From Acuticoccus kalidii (GTDB lineage Bacteria > Pseudomonadota > Alphaproteobacteria > Rhizobiales > Amorphaceae), in the NCBI RefSeq assembly GCF_021556395.1, contig NZ_JAKGCS010000008.1, positions 127,654 through 191,653 on the forward strand: DNA of 64,000 bases. Reading direction: 5' to 3'. A program made the position numbers and the translations under genes. The notes beneath the pieces were generated by a model. It was not told where the DNA came from. It saw only the letters and a list, made by a program, of their open reading frames with translations, and searched no databases. Below, piece after piece: positions 17,971 to 26,422 of the stretch (position 1 is the first letter of the stretch; the number at the start of each line of letters is the position of its first letter).

Positions 17971-18984
17971 ATGGAGATTCTAACAAAGCCGGAAGAAATA
18001 TCCGATATTGCCTTCGGCTTCATGGGATCAAAAGCGCTCTTCGCCGCGCTTCATCACAATGTGTTCACGCATTTGTCCGGTGATGCGATGACGGCCGCGG
18101 AGCTGTCGCGCGCTTGCGGCCTTCACACGGACCGCTGCAACACGCTGCTCACCGCGCTCGCCGGCCTCGGCCTCGTCTCCGTCGACGACGGCAAGTTCGC
18201 GAACTCGCCGGCCGCCGAGGCCTTCCTCGTGAAGGGCGCGAAGTACGATTTCGGCGACTATCTGCGCCTTCAGGTCGACCGGCAGATGTACCGCCTTCTC
18301 GATCAGATCGACCTCGCTCTGTCCGACGACCTGCCGGAGGATGCGACGAGCTCCTATGCCGACTGGTTCTCCGACGCGGAGGAAGCCCGGATCTATTCTG
18401 AAAGCCAACATGCGGGCTCGCTGGGCCCGGCGCGTGGGCTTGCAAAATCGATCGATCTCTCCGGCGCGCGGCATCTCGTCGATGTCGGCGGCGGAACGGG
18501 TGCCTTCTCGATCACGCTGTGCAAGGCGTTCCCGAACCTCAAGGCGACGGTGGTGGAGTTCCCGAACGTCGCCGCGCTCGGCGAGCGTTATGTCGCCGAG
18601 GCCGGGCTGTCGGAGCGCATCTCCTATATCCACGAGAACGCCATCGAGGCGAAATGGCCGACCGGGGTCGATGTCGTCCTGATGTCGTATCTCTTTTCGG
18701 GCGTCGACGGGGAGCTGCACAAGAACCTCATCGCGCGCGCGTTCGACGGGCTCGCCCCCGGCGGCCAGATCCTGATCCACGACTTCATCGTGGAAGCCGA
18801 CCGCACCGGCCCCAAGAATGCCGCCCTCTGGCAGCTTCAGCACACCGCCTTCACCCCGCGCGCTCGTTCGCTGGACGCCGGCTGGCTCGCCGACGCGCTG
18901 AGCGCCGCGGGCTTCAAGGACGTCAGCGTCGAGCCGATGATTCCCGGCATGACGATGCTCGCCCGCGGCGTGAAGCCGGCCTGA
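17971..18984 (+). CDS. SAM-dependent O-/S-methyltransferase, DsyB-like (candidate DMSP synthesis enzyme)
   Basis: The 337-residue protein has an N-terminal winged-helix dimerisation domain (ELSRACGLHTDRCNTLLTAL) followed by a class I methyltransferase domain with motif I DVGGGTGAF near residues 171-179. It belongs to the same broad family as hydroxyindole/demethylspheroidene O-methyltransferases. The pattern FLVKGAKYDFGDYLRLQ and EEARIYSESQHAGSLGPARG looks to me like DsyB, the methylthiohydroxybutyrate S-methyltransferase of marine alphaproteobacterial DMSP synthesis. That reading is from memory and unconfirmed. ATG 17971 has an AAAGGGA site; an upstream frame to 17773 is not family-like. It is divergent from the ars operon. 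Confidence 0.75.
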   Translation: MEILTKPEEISDIAFGFMGSKALFAALHHNVFTHLSGDAMTAAELSRACGLHTDRCNTLLTALAGLGLVSVDDGKFANSPAAEAFLVKGAKYDFGDYLRLQVDRQMYRLLDQIDLALSDDLPEDATSSYADWFSDAEEARIYSESQHAGSLGPARGLAKSIDLSGARHLVDVGGGTGAFSITLCKAFPNLKATVVEFPNVAALGERYVAEAGLSERISYIHENAIEAKWPTGVDVVLMSYLFSGVDGELHKNLIARAFDGLAPGGQILIHDFIVEADRTGPKNAALWQLQHTAFTPRARSLDAGWLADALSAAGFKDVSVEPMIPGMTMLARGVKPA

Positions 18985-18995
18985 CGAACGGCAGA

Positions 18996-19011
18996 CGCCG
19001 GTCCACCGGCG
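18996..19011 (+). terminator. Hairpin after the DsyB-like gene
   Basis: A 6-bp stem CGCCGG / CCGGCG with a TCCA loop lies 11 bases after the stop codon. There is no T-run. It could be a weak terminator. Confidence 0.3.
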
Positions 19012-19269
19012 GATGGACAATCGCCGGTCCCCGGCCAGCGTGCTCTCGCGGCTCCGATGCGCCTTGCGTGTCGGGGCCGTTTTCGTTCGGGGGGCGGGGC
19101 GTCGGGGCCTGCGCCGCGGCGGCGCATGTGGTAGTCTGCGGATCGTATCGTGCTATCGCATCCGGGTTGGCCGGGGCCGCGTCTTCAATGTTGGTCGCCA
19201 GCCCGTTTTTCCTCATGTGCGGCGCGATCTCGCCCGTCCGGCAAGCGCCGCCTCCCGTTGGAGAGCGCC

Positions 19270-20928
19270 ATGGCCTATTACGATATCGACGTCTATAGCC
19301 GCGCCGTGACGACCACGTCGCCGGACGCTCAGCTCTGGTTCGATCGTGGCCTCGTCTGGACCTTCGCCTACAATCATGAGGAGGCGGTCACGTGCTTCCG
19401 CAAGGCGCTGGAGCACGACCCCGATTGCGCCATGGCCCATTGGGGCGTCGCTTACGCGATCGGGCCGAATTACAACATGGAGTGGCGCCATTTCGACCCG
19501 GTCGGCAAGGCGAACGCCCTTGCCATCGGCTATGACGAGGCGCGGGCCGCCCTCGCGCTCGCCGACCGCGTCACCGCGCCCGAGCGCGCGCTGATCGAGG
19601 CGCTGCCCGCCCGCTACCCCCAGCGCGATCCGATCGACGATCAGGCGCCCTGGAACGACGCCTTCGCCGCCGCGATGCGCCCCGCCTACGCCGCCTTTCC
19701 GAACGATCTCGACATCGCCACCATCTTCGCCGAGGCGATCCTCAACCAGACCCCCTGGAAGATGTGGGATCTTGCGACCGGCACGGTCGCGAAGGGCGCG
19801 GGGACGGAGGAGGCGCGCGCCCTCCTCGAACGGGCGATGCGGCAGGATCCGGCCGCGATGCGCCATCCGGGCGTTCTTCACCTCTATGTGCACCTGATGG
19901 AGATGTCGCCCTTCCCGGAAAAGGCGCTGATCGCGGGCGATGCGCTGCGCACGCTGGTGCCCGATGCCGGCCACCTCATCCACATGCCGACCCATCTCGA
20001 CATCCAATGCGGCCACTATCGCGATGTCCTCGTCGACAATCAGCGGGCGATCGAGGCGGACCGGAAATATCTCGCTGATATCGGGCCGATGAATTTCTAC
20101 ACCGCCTACCGCGTGCACAATTATCATTTCGCGATCTACGGGGCGATGTTCCTCGGCCAGTACGTGCCGGCGCTCGCCGCCGCAGAGGAGCTGATCGACA
20201 CGACGCCCGAGGCGCTGCTGCGCCTCCAAACCCCGCCGATGGCGGATTTCATCGAAAGCTATCTTTCGATGAAGCAGCACGTCTTCATCCGCTTCGGCAA
20301 ATGGCGTGAGATCATCGCCGAGCCGCTGCCGGAGGATCGCGACCTCTATTGCGTCACCACCGCATCGATCCACTATGCGAAGGGCGTCGCGCATGCCGCG
20401 CTCGGCGCGGTGGCCGAAGCAGAGAGGGAAAAAGCGAACTTCCTCGCCGCCCGCGAGCGGGTGCCCGAAAGCCGGCTCCTTCACAACAATGTCTGCCTCG
20501 ACCTCCTCGCGATCGCCGAGGAGATGCTGAACGGCGAGATCGAGTACCGCAAAGGCAACCACGAGGCGGCCTTCGCCCATCTGCGCCGCTCCGTCGTGCT
20601 CGACGACGCGCTTCCCTATGACGAGCCGTGGGGCTGGATCCAGCCGACCCGCCACGCGCTCGGCGCGTTGTTGTTGGAGCAGGACCGGGTGGAGGAGGCG
20701 GAGGCGGTCTATCGCGAGGATCTCGGCCTCGGCGGTACGCTCAGCCGGGCGACGATACACCCGGACAATGTGTGGAGCCTGCGCGGTCTCGACGATTGCC
20801 TCACCCGGCGGCGGATGGGCGACACGGCGGAAGGGCGGCTCGTCAAACAGCGCCTCGCCTTCGCGGCGGCACGGGCCGATATTCCGGTGGCGGCGTCCTG
20901 TTTCTGCGCCCGCGCCGCGGCGGCGTGA
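19270..20928 (+). CDS. Tetratricopeptide-repeat protein of unknown function
   Basis: The 552-residue soluble protein begins with a clear TPR-like pair (WFDRGLVWTFAYNHEEAVTCFRKALEHDPDCAMAHWG) and ends with another repeat region near residues 400-500. The middle holds conserved His-rich segments (HLYVHLMEM, HLIHMPTHLD, YHFAIYG) that could bind a metal or cofactor. There is no signal peptide. The ATG at 19270 has a GGAG site. It stands alone between the methyltransferase and the mrp operon. I do not recognise a function. Confidence 0.8.
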   Translation: MAYYDIDVYSRAVTTTSPDAQLWFDRGLVWTFAYNHEEAVTCFRKALEHDPDCAMAHWGVAYAIGPNYNMEWRHFDPVGKANALAIGYDEARAALALADRVTAPERALIEALPARYPQRDPIDDQAPWNDAFAAAMRPAYAAFPNDLDIATIFAEAILNQTPWKMWDLATGTVAKGAGTEEARALLERAMRQDPAAMRHPGVLHLYVHLMEMSPFPEKALIAGDALRTLVPDAGHLIHMPTHLDIQCGHYRDVLVDNQRAIEADRKYLADIGPMNFYTAYRVHNYHFAIYGAMFLGQYVPALAAAEELIDTTPEALLRLQTPPMADFIESYLSMKQHVFIRFGKWREIIAEPLPEDRDLYCVTTASIHYAKGVAHAALGAVAEAEREKANFLAARERVPESRLLHNNVCLDLLAIAEEMLNGEIEYRKGNHEAAFAHLRRSVVLDDALPYDEPWGWIQPTRHALGALLLEQDRVEEAEAVYREDLGLGGTLSRATIHPDNVWSLRGLDDCLTRRRMGDTAEGRLVKQRLAFAAARADIPVAASCFCARAAAA

Positions 20929-21002
20929 GGCGCGCCACCCCGCTCGGGAGAATACCGCCACAAAGTTGCTTTCCCATGCGGGGGGACTATTTTGAATTGC
21001 TG

Positions 21003-21060
21003 GGCGCCGTGTTCGGATTTCTGAACAGGGCGCCGAAATCCGTTAGAATATCCGGACGGA
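21003..21060 (+). promoter_or_regulatory. Overlapping dyads upstream of the mrp promoter (candidate enhancer sites)
   Basis: Three inverted repeats are crowded here: 21003-21014/21023-21034 (11 of 12 bp), CGGATTTC/GAAATCCG at 21014-21021/21035-21042 (8 of 8), and ATCCG/CGGAT near 21050. The first two share bases and cannot form together. They sit 50-110 bp upstream of a sigma-54 promoter, where an NtrC-type activator would bind. Confidence 0.4.
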
Positions 21061-21111
21061 TCGTCTCGACGTTGTCTGAGTAAATCCCAGGAAATCCGCC
21101 AAAAACACAGG

Positions 21112-21126
21112 TGGCACGCACGTTGC
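21112..21126 (+). promoter_or_regulatory. Sigma-54 (-24/-12) promoter of the mrp operon
   Basis: TGGCACG at 21112-21118, four bases, then TTGC at 21123-21126: an exact match to the core sigma-54 consensus with correct spacing. Transcription would begin about 12 bases further on, near 21138, leaving a short leader before the mrpA TTG at 21167. The same gene string ends with a sigma-54-dependent activator. Confidence 0.7.
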
Positions 21127-21166
21127 GATAGGGCCGTTCAGGCTCGAAATCGCAAGAGGTGCCGCG

Positions 21167-23488
21167 TTGCTGTTTGTCATCTTGTTATTGATCTGCGCCG
21201 GAGCCGCGCTTCTCGCGCGGCCGGTGCTCCTCATGGGGGGACGCTTCGGCGCGCCGCTCCTCGCCCTCGCGCCGCTCGCCGCGTTCGTCCTCCTTGCGCG
21301 CCAACAGCCGACGATCGCGGCGGGGGAGGTGATCCTCGCGAGCTACACCTGGGTCCCGTCACTCGGCGTCGACTTCTCGTTCCGCCTCGACGGCTTCTCG
21401 CTCCTCTTCTCGCTCCTCATCACCGGGATCGGGACGCTCGTCACGCTCTATGCCGGCGCCTACTTCGCCGAGAAGCCGCGCGCGACCGCGGGGCGCTTCT
21501 TGAGCCTCATCCTCCTCTTCATGACGGCGATGCTCGGCACCGTGCTCGCCGACAATCTCGTCGTGATGTTCCTCTTCTGGGAGGCGACGAGCCTTCTGTC
21601 CTTCCTGCTCGTCGGCTTCGACAGCGAGAAGGCGGAGGCGCGCAAAGCGGCGCTCCAGGCGCTGATCGTCACCGGCGGCGGCGGGCTCGCCCTCTTCGCG
21701 AGCATTCTTCTCATCGGCCTGTCGCTCGGGACCTTCTCCTACACTGAAGTGATCGCCCGCTCCGACGAGCTCGTCGCGAGCCCGTGGCTCGTGCCGATCA
21801 TCGTCCTGATGCTCCTCGGCGCGTTCACGAAATCGGCGCAGGTGCCGTTCCAGTTCTGGCTGCCGAACGCGATGCAGGCGCCGACCCCGGCCTCGGCCTA
21901 CCTCCATTCCGCGACCATGGTGAAGCTCGGCGTGTTCCTCCTCGCCCGCTTCGATCACGTGTTCGCGACCGTGCCCTGGTTCGGCGCGACGCTCGTCATC
22001 GTCGGTTCGCTCACGATGCTGGTCGCCTCCTTCGAGGCGCTGCGGGCGACGGGTTTCAAGGCGGTGCTCGCCCAATCGACCGTCGCCTCGCTCGGCATCC
22101 TCGTGATGCTGATCGGCCTCAATGGCGAAGTGGCCGTCGTCGCGACCGTCGGCTTCCTGATCACCCATGCCTTCTACAAGGCGGCGCTCTTCTTCTGCGC
22201 CGGCAACGCGATCCATGCGACCGGGGAGGCCCATCTCGGCCGTCTCGGCGGTCTCGCGCGGGTACTGCCCTTCACCGCGCTCGCCGCGGTCCTCGCGAGT
22301 TTCTCGATGGCCGGCCTGCCGCCTTTTATCGGCTTCATCTCGAAAGAATATCTCTTCGAGGCGCAGCTTTCGAGCGGCTGGAACGCCATTCCTGTGGTGA
22401 TCGCGGTGATCGTCAACTCGGTGATGGTGGGTGTCGCCGGCATCGTCTCGATCCGGCCCTTCTTCCTCAACCGTCGCCGCACCCCCAAAGTGCGCCATGG
22501 TGAGACGCCGGGCCTTCTCATCGGCCCGCTCACTTTGGCGCTCGGCGGCATCGCGCTCGGCATCGTGCCCAATGTCGTCGCCGTGACGTTGATCGGGCCG
22601 GCGGTCCTCGCCCTCACCGGGATCCCGGTCGACGTGTCCTTCTCGCTCTGGCACGGCGTGACTCCGATGCTCGTCCTGTCGGGCGTCGTCATCACGATGG
22701 GCGTGCTCTTGGCGGTGTTCTGGACGCCGATCCACATCCGCCTTCGTCGCCGGCGCATCCTGCACGGCCTGTTCGGCGACCGCTTCTACGACAAGGTGTT
22801 CAACGGCACGCTCAACCTCGCGAGCACCTCGACGCGGATCCTCCAGAACGGCGATCAGCATCGTTATACGGCCGTCGTGATGGCCTCCGTGGTCGTCATT
22901 CTCGGCCTCGGGCTGCTCCTTGCGGGCAACGGCGCGCCGATCTCGGCGACGGGGCCGCTGCGGATCAGCGTGCTCGCCGTCCTGGTGCTCGCCGCGGTCG
23001 GCGCGATCGCGACGACGCTGACGCGTTCGCTCGTCGGCGCGCTCGTCTCGGTCGGCATCGTGGGCTTCGCCTCGGCGCTGATCTTCCTCCTCAACGGCGC
23101 GCCGGATCTCGCGCTCACCCAGTTCGCGGTCGAGACGCTTCTCGTCGTGATCCTGACGGCGGTGCTCCTGCGCCTGCCCGTCAAGCGTGAGCACACCCGC
23201 CTGCCGCGCGAGCGGCGGCGCGATGCGATCCTCGCTTCGCTCTTCGCCGTCTTCGTCTTCATCGGTGCGGCGTCGATGTCGTCGGCTCCGCCCGACATGG
23301 AGCTCAGCCTCTTCTTCGGGGCGAACAGCTACCTCGAGGCGTACGGGCGCAACGTCGTCAACGTCATCCTCGTCGACTTCCGGGCGATCGACACGCTCGG
23401 CGAAGTCGCCGTCGTCGCCTTCGCGACGCTCGCGGCCTGGGCGCTCCTGCGCCGCCGCTCCACCCCCACGAAACCGGCGAAAGGCTGA
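21167..23488 (+). CDS. mrpA: Na+/H+ antiporter subunit MrpA
   Basis: The 773-residue, roughly 20-segment membrane protein is homologous to complex I NuoL. It holds the functionally important Glu139 (FWEATS) and Lys222 (FTKSAQVPF), which match the essential residues of Bacillus MrpA. The C-terminal part has the DUF4040/MrpA-C region ([19 protein letters not shown]). Known role: main proton/sodium-translocating subunit of the Mrp complex in the inner membrane. TTG start at 21167 with an AGAGG site. Unlike rhizobial MrpAB fusions, MrpB is separate here. Confidence 0.93.
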   Translation: MLFVILLLICAGAALLARPVLLMGGRFGAPLLALAPLAAFVLLARQQPTIAAGEVILASYTWVPSLGVDFSFRLDGFSLLFSLLITGIGTLVTLYAGAYFAEKPRATAGRFLSLILLFMTAMLGTVLADNLVVMFLFWEATSLLSFLLVGFDSEKAEARKAALQALIVTGGGGLALFASILLIGLSLGTFSYTEVIARSDELVASPWLVPIIVLMLLGAFTKSAQVPFQFWLPNAMQAPTPASAYLHSATMVKLGVFLLARFDHVFATVPWFGATLVIVGSLTMLVASFEALRATGFKAVLAQSTVASLGILVMLIGLNGEVAVVATVGFLITHAFYKAALFFCAGNAIHATGEAHLGRLGGLARVLPFTALAAVLASFSMAGLPPFIGFISKEYLFEAQLSSGWNAIPVVIAVIVNSVMVGVAGIVSIRPFFLNRRRTPKVRHGETPGLLIGPLTLALGGIALGIVPNVVAVTLIGPAVLALTGIPVDVSFSLWHGVTPMLVLSGVVITMGVLLAVFWTPIHIRLRRRRILHGLFGDRFYDKVFNGTLNLASTSTRILQNGDQHRYTAVVMASVVVILGLGLLLAGNGAPISATGPLRISVLAVLVLAAVGAIATTLTRSLVGALVSVGIVGFASALIFLLNGAPDLALTQFAVETLLVVILTAVLLRLPVKREHTRLPRERRRDAILASLFAVFVFIGAASMSSAPPDMELSLFFGANSYLEAYGRNVVNVILVDFRAIDTLGEVAVVAFATLAAWALLRRRSTPTKPAKG

Positions 23489-23490
23489 TC

Positions 23491-23892
23491 ATGCCGATCA
23501 TCTTTGCGACAATGTCACGAGTGTTCTTCGCGCTGATGCTCGTCGGCTCGCTCTTCATCCTGATGCGCGGTCACAACGATCCCGGCGGCGGCTTTGTCGG
23601 CGGGTTGATGGCGGCGGCGGCGTTCTCGACGCTCGCCCTCACCAGCGGGGTGGGATCCGTGCGGCGGATGCTGCGCATCCATCCCGTGGTGCTCGTCGGA
23701 GTGGGCCTCTCGATCGCCTGCCTCTCCGGCATTCCGGGGCTCGTCAGCGACGCCTCCTATCTCACCCATTGGTGGACGAGCGGCGCGCTCCATCTCGGCA
23801 CCGCGACGATCTTCGATATCGGCGTCTATCTCGTCGTGCTCGGCGGCGTCCTCTGCCTCGTTCTGCGTCTTTACGAGGAGGTCGCACCGTGA
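23491..23892 (+). CDS. mrpB: Na+/H+ antiporter subunit MrpB
   Basis: The 133-residue protein with four membrane segments has the MrpB signature [13 protein letters not shown] near residues 27-39. It starts two bases after the mrpA stop, and its stop overlaps the GTG of mrpC. Structural subunit of the Mrp complex. Confidence 0.92.
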   Translation: MPIIFATMSRVFFALMLVGSLFILMRGHNDPGGGFVGGLMAAAAFSTLALTSGVGSVRRMLRIHPVVLVGVGLSIACLSGIPGLVSDASYLTHWWTSGALHLGTATIFDIGVYLVVLGGVLCLVLRLYEEVAP

Positions 23893-24275
23893 ACCTCGTC
23901 TTCTCACTCGCCATCGCCGCGATCATGGGGGCGGGCATCTATCTCGTGCTGTCGCGCAACGTGATGCGGATCATTTTCGGCGTCTCGCTGATGTCGGCCG
24001 GGACCAACCTCCTGATCTTCCTCGCCGGCGGGCTCCAGGAAATCGCGCCCCCGGTCATCGAGAAGGGCGAGGAGGTGCTCGGCACCGCGAGCGCCAATCC
24101 GTTGCCGCAGGCGCTCATCCTGACGGCCATCGTGATCGGCTTCTCCCTCGTCGCCTTCGCCGCCGCGCTCGCCCTTCAGGTCTACCGCTCGGACGGCACG
24201 ATCGACACGCGCGAGATGACCGCCGCCGAGGATCTCGGCACCCCCTTTACGACCGGAGGCGCCACGAATGGCTGA
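23889..24275 (+). CDS. mrpC: Na+/H+ antiporter subunit MrpC
   Basis: The 128-residue protein is homologous to NuoK, with three membrane segments and the motif [16 protein letters not shown] typical of the family. It starts at GTG 23889 (GTGA overlap with mrpB) and overlaps mrpD by 8 bp. Structural subunit of the Mrp complex. Confidence 0.92.
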   Translation: MNLVFSLAIAAIMGAGIYLVLSRNVMRIIFGVSLMSAGTNLLIFLAGGLQEIAPPVIEKGEEVLGTASANPLPQALILTAIVIGFSLVAFAAALALQVYRSDGTIDTREMTAAEDLGTPFTTGGATNG

Positions 24276-25788
24276 TCAATCGGACGCGATCCTCGTCCTT
24301 CTGCCGCTCCTGATCCCGCTCGCGGCGGCGGCGTTGACGGCGGTCTTGTGGCGCAGTCCGCGCGCGCAAGGCATCGTCGCGGCGGTGGGGCTCGCCGCGC
24401 TCGTCGCGGTCTCGCTCCTCCTCCTGCGTCTCGTCCTCGAAGAGGGGGTCGTCGCCAAGCAGTTCGGCAGTTGGGCCGCCCCCTTCGGCGTTTCCTTCGT
24501 GGTCGATCGCCTCAGCGCGGGCATGGTGGTCGTCTCGAGCATTCTCGCGCTCGCCGCCGCCATCTTCGGCATGGCCGACCTCAAGACGCGGGAGGTCCGC
24601 GGCGGCTTTCATCCGCTCTTTTTCGGTCTCCTCGTCGGCGTCAACGGCGCCTTTCTGACGGGCGACATCTTCAATCTCTATGTCTGGTTCGAGGTGATGC
24701 TCATCACCGCGCTCGGACTTTTGACGCTCGGCCGCACGAAGGCCCGTCTCGACGGTGCGCTGCGCTATGCGGTGCTCAACCTCGTCTCGACGATCTTCTT
24801 CCTGATGGCGATCGCGCTCCTTTATGGCGTGACCGGCACGCTCAACATGGCCGATCTCGCGCGCGTCCTGCCGGAAACCGAGCCGTCGGCGGCGCTCACC
24901 ATCTCCTCGCTGCTTTTCCTGCTGGGCTTCGGGATCAAGGCGGGCTTCTTCCCGCTCTTCTTCTGGCTGCCGGCGTCCTATCACACGGCCTCGATCGTGG
25001 TGTCGGCGGTCTTCGCGGGCCTTCTCACCAAGGTCGGGATCTACGCCGCCTTCCGCGTCTTCACCCTGATTTTCGAGGTGGAAGGGTCGGGGATCCGCAC
25101 CATGGTCGGCGTGCTGGCGGCCGGGACGATGCTCTTCGGCGTCTTCGGCGCGGCGACGCAGTACGATGTGAGGCGGATCCTGTCCTTCCACATCGTCAGC
25201 CAGATCGGCTACATCATGCTCGGCCTTGCCATCTCGACCGAAGCGGCGATGGCGGCGGCGATCTTCTACATCATCCACCACATCATCGTGAAGGCGAACC
25301 TCTTCCTGCTCGCCGGCGCGATCTACCGCGCGAGCGGCACGTTCGACGTGCGCAAGTCCGGCGGACTGATGCGTGGCTCGCCGCTTCTCGCGATCCTGTT
25401 CCTCATCCCGGCGCTGTCGCTCGCGGGCATTCCGCCCTTCTCCGGCTTCTGGGCGAAGTTCCTCATCGTCGACGTCACCTTCCGGGACGAGGCGGCCTGG
25501 CTCGGCGCGATCGCGCTCTTTGTCGGCCTTCTCACGATCTTCTCGATGACGAAGATCTGGATGGAGGCCTTCTGGAAGGCCCCCGCCGGCCCGCGCACCA
25601 CGCCGCGCGCCGTGCCGCGCCCGATGCTCGCCGCGATCGGCGGGCTCGCCGCCATCACCCTTGCGATCAGCTTCGCGCCCGAGCCGCTGATCGCGTTCGC
25701 CGACGGGGCCGCCCGCTCGATGGCCGATCCCGCCACCTACATCGCCGCCGTCTTCGGCGAAACGACGCTTGCGGAGGTCGAACAATGA
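24268..25788 (+). CDS. mrpD: Na+/H+ antiporter subunit MrpD
   Basis: The 506-residue NuoN/NuoM-like membrane protein carries the conserved Glu in LYVWFEVMLITALG and Lys in GFGIKAGFFPLFFWLP, needed for ion movement in the family. Its stop overlaps the mrpE start by 4 bp. Confidence 0.93.
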   Translation: MADQSDAILVLLPLLIPLAAAALTAVLWRSPRAQGIVAAVGLAALVAVSLLLLRLVLEEGVVAKQFGSWAAPFGVSFVVDRLSAGMVVVSSILALAAAIFGMADLKTREVRGGFHPLFFGLLVGVNGAFLTGDIFNLYVWFEVMLITALGLLTLGRTKARLDGALRYAVLNLVSTIFFLMAIALLYGVTGTLNMADLARVLPETEPSAALTISSLLFLLGFGIKAGFFPLFFWLPASYHTASIVVSAVFAGLLTKVGIYAAFRVFTLIFEVEGSGIRTMVGVLAAGTMLFGVFGAATQYDVRRILSFHIVSQIGYIMLGLAISTEAAMAAAIFYIIHHIIVKANLFLLAGAIYRASGTFDVRKSGGLMRGSPLLAILFLIPALSLAGIPPFSGFWAKFLIVDVTFRDEAAWLGAIALFVGLLTIFSMTKIWMEAFWKAPAGPRTTPRAVPRPMLAAIGGLAAITLAISFAPEPLIAFADGAARSMADPATYIAAVFGETTLAEVEQ

Positions 25789-26132
25789 CGAGCCTTGCCC
25801 TTCTGCCGCGGCGCAGCATGAACGTCGCCATCCTGACGGTGGTGTTCCTGCGCGAGTTGGTGATGTCGTCCGTGACGGTCGCGAAAACGGTGCTCAGCCG
25901 CGATCCGAACCCGTCATCGGCCATCATCGCCGTGCCGCTCGAGATCACCACCGACGCCGGGATCACGACGCTCGCCAACTGCGTGACGCTCACCCCCGGC
26001 ACCACCTCGCTCCACGTCAGCGACGACCGGCGGACGCTCTTCGTCCACGTGCTCGACGCGGATTCGGAGGAGGCGGTGATCGCGGAAATCAAAGAAAAGT
26101 TTGAACGCCGCATCAAGGAGATCGAAGCATGA
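25785..26132 (+). CDS. mrpE: Na+/H+ antiporter subunit MrpE, short form
   Basis: The 115-residue protein matches the core of MrpE (RELVMSSVTVAKTVL, then VPLEITTDAGITTLANCVTLTPGT). It starts within what is normally the later part of the N-terminal membrane region. Typical MrpE is about 160 residues with two or more N-terminal membrane segments; only one weak hydrophobic stretch (about 12-24) remains. The ATG overlaps the mrpD stop, so upstream sequence is not available for a longer form. Overlaps mrpF by 4 bp. Confidence 0.88.
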   Translation: MTSLALLPRRSMNVAILTVVFLRELVMSSVTVAKTVLSRDPNPSSAIIAVPLEITTDAGITTLANCVTLTPGTTSLHVSDDRRTLFVHVLDADSEEAVIAEIKEKFERRIKEIEA

Positions 26133-26422
26133 TCGAAGCCATCGACGCCCATCTCACCACGTTCGCGTTCGTGCTGATCGCGGTTCTCATGGTCCCGCTG
26201 GTGCTCGCCGCGGTGCGCATGATCGCCGGGCCGAGCTATGCCGACCGCTTCATCGCCCTCGACATGGTGACGGCGATCGCCGTCGCCGCCGCCGCGCTCG
26301 TGACCGCGGCCACCGGGCGGCGCGAATTTCTCGATGTCGCCTTCGGGCTCGCGCTCGTCGGCTTCCTCGCGACCTGCGCCTTCGCCGGCCTTCTCGAACG
26401 CATGAAGGGAGAGACCTCATGA
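26129..26422 (+). CDS. mrpF: Na+/H+ antiporter subunit MrpF
   Basis: The 97-residue protein has three membrane segments and the family motif RMIAGPSYADRFIALDM. It overlaps both neighbours by 4 bp. Structural subunit of the Mrp complex. Confidence 0.92.
   Translation: MIEAIDAHLTTFAFVLIAVLMVPLVLAAVRMIAGPSYADRFIALDMVTAIAVAAAALVTAATGRREFLDVAFGLALVGFLATCAFAGLLERMKGETS

Noticed and set aside
17971..18984. Methyltransferase next to the ars operon considered as arsenite methyltransferase ArsM
   Set aside because: It lacks the ArsM cysteine set and has the dimerisation plus O/S-methyltransferase layout; it is also divergent from the ars operon.
21359..23194. A 611-codon minus-strand open frame opposite mrpA
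   Set aside because: Its product is almost entirely Asp/Glu/Arg/His, the usual antisense image of hydrophobic membrane codons.
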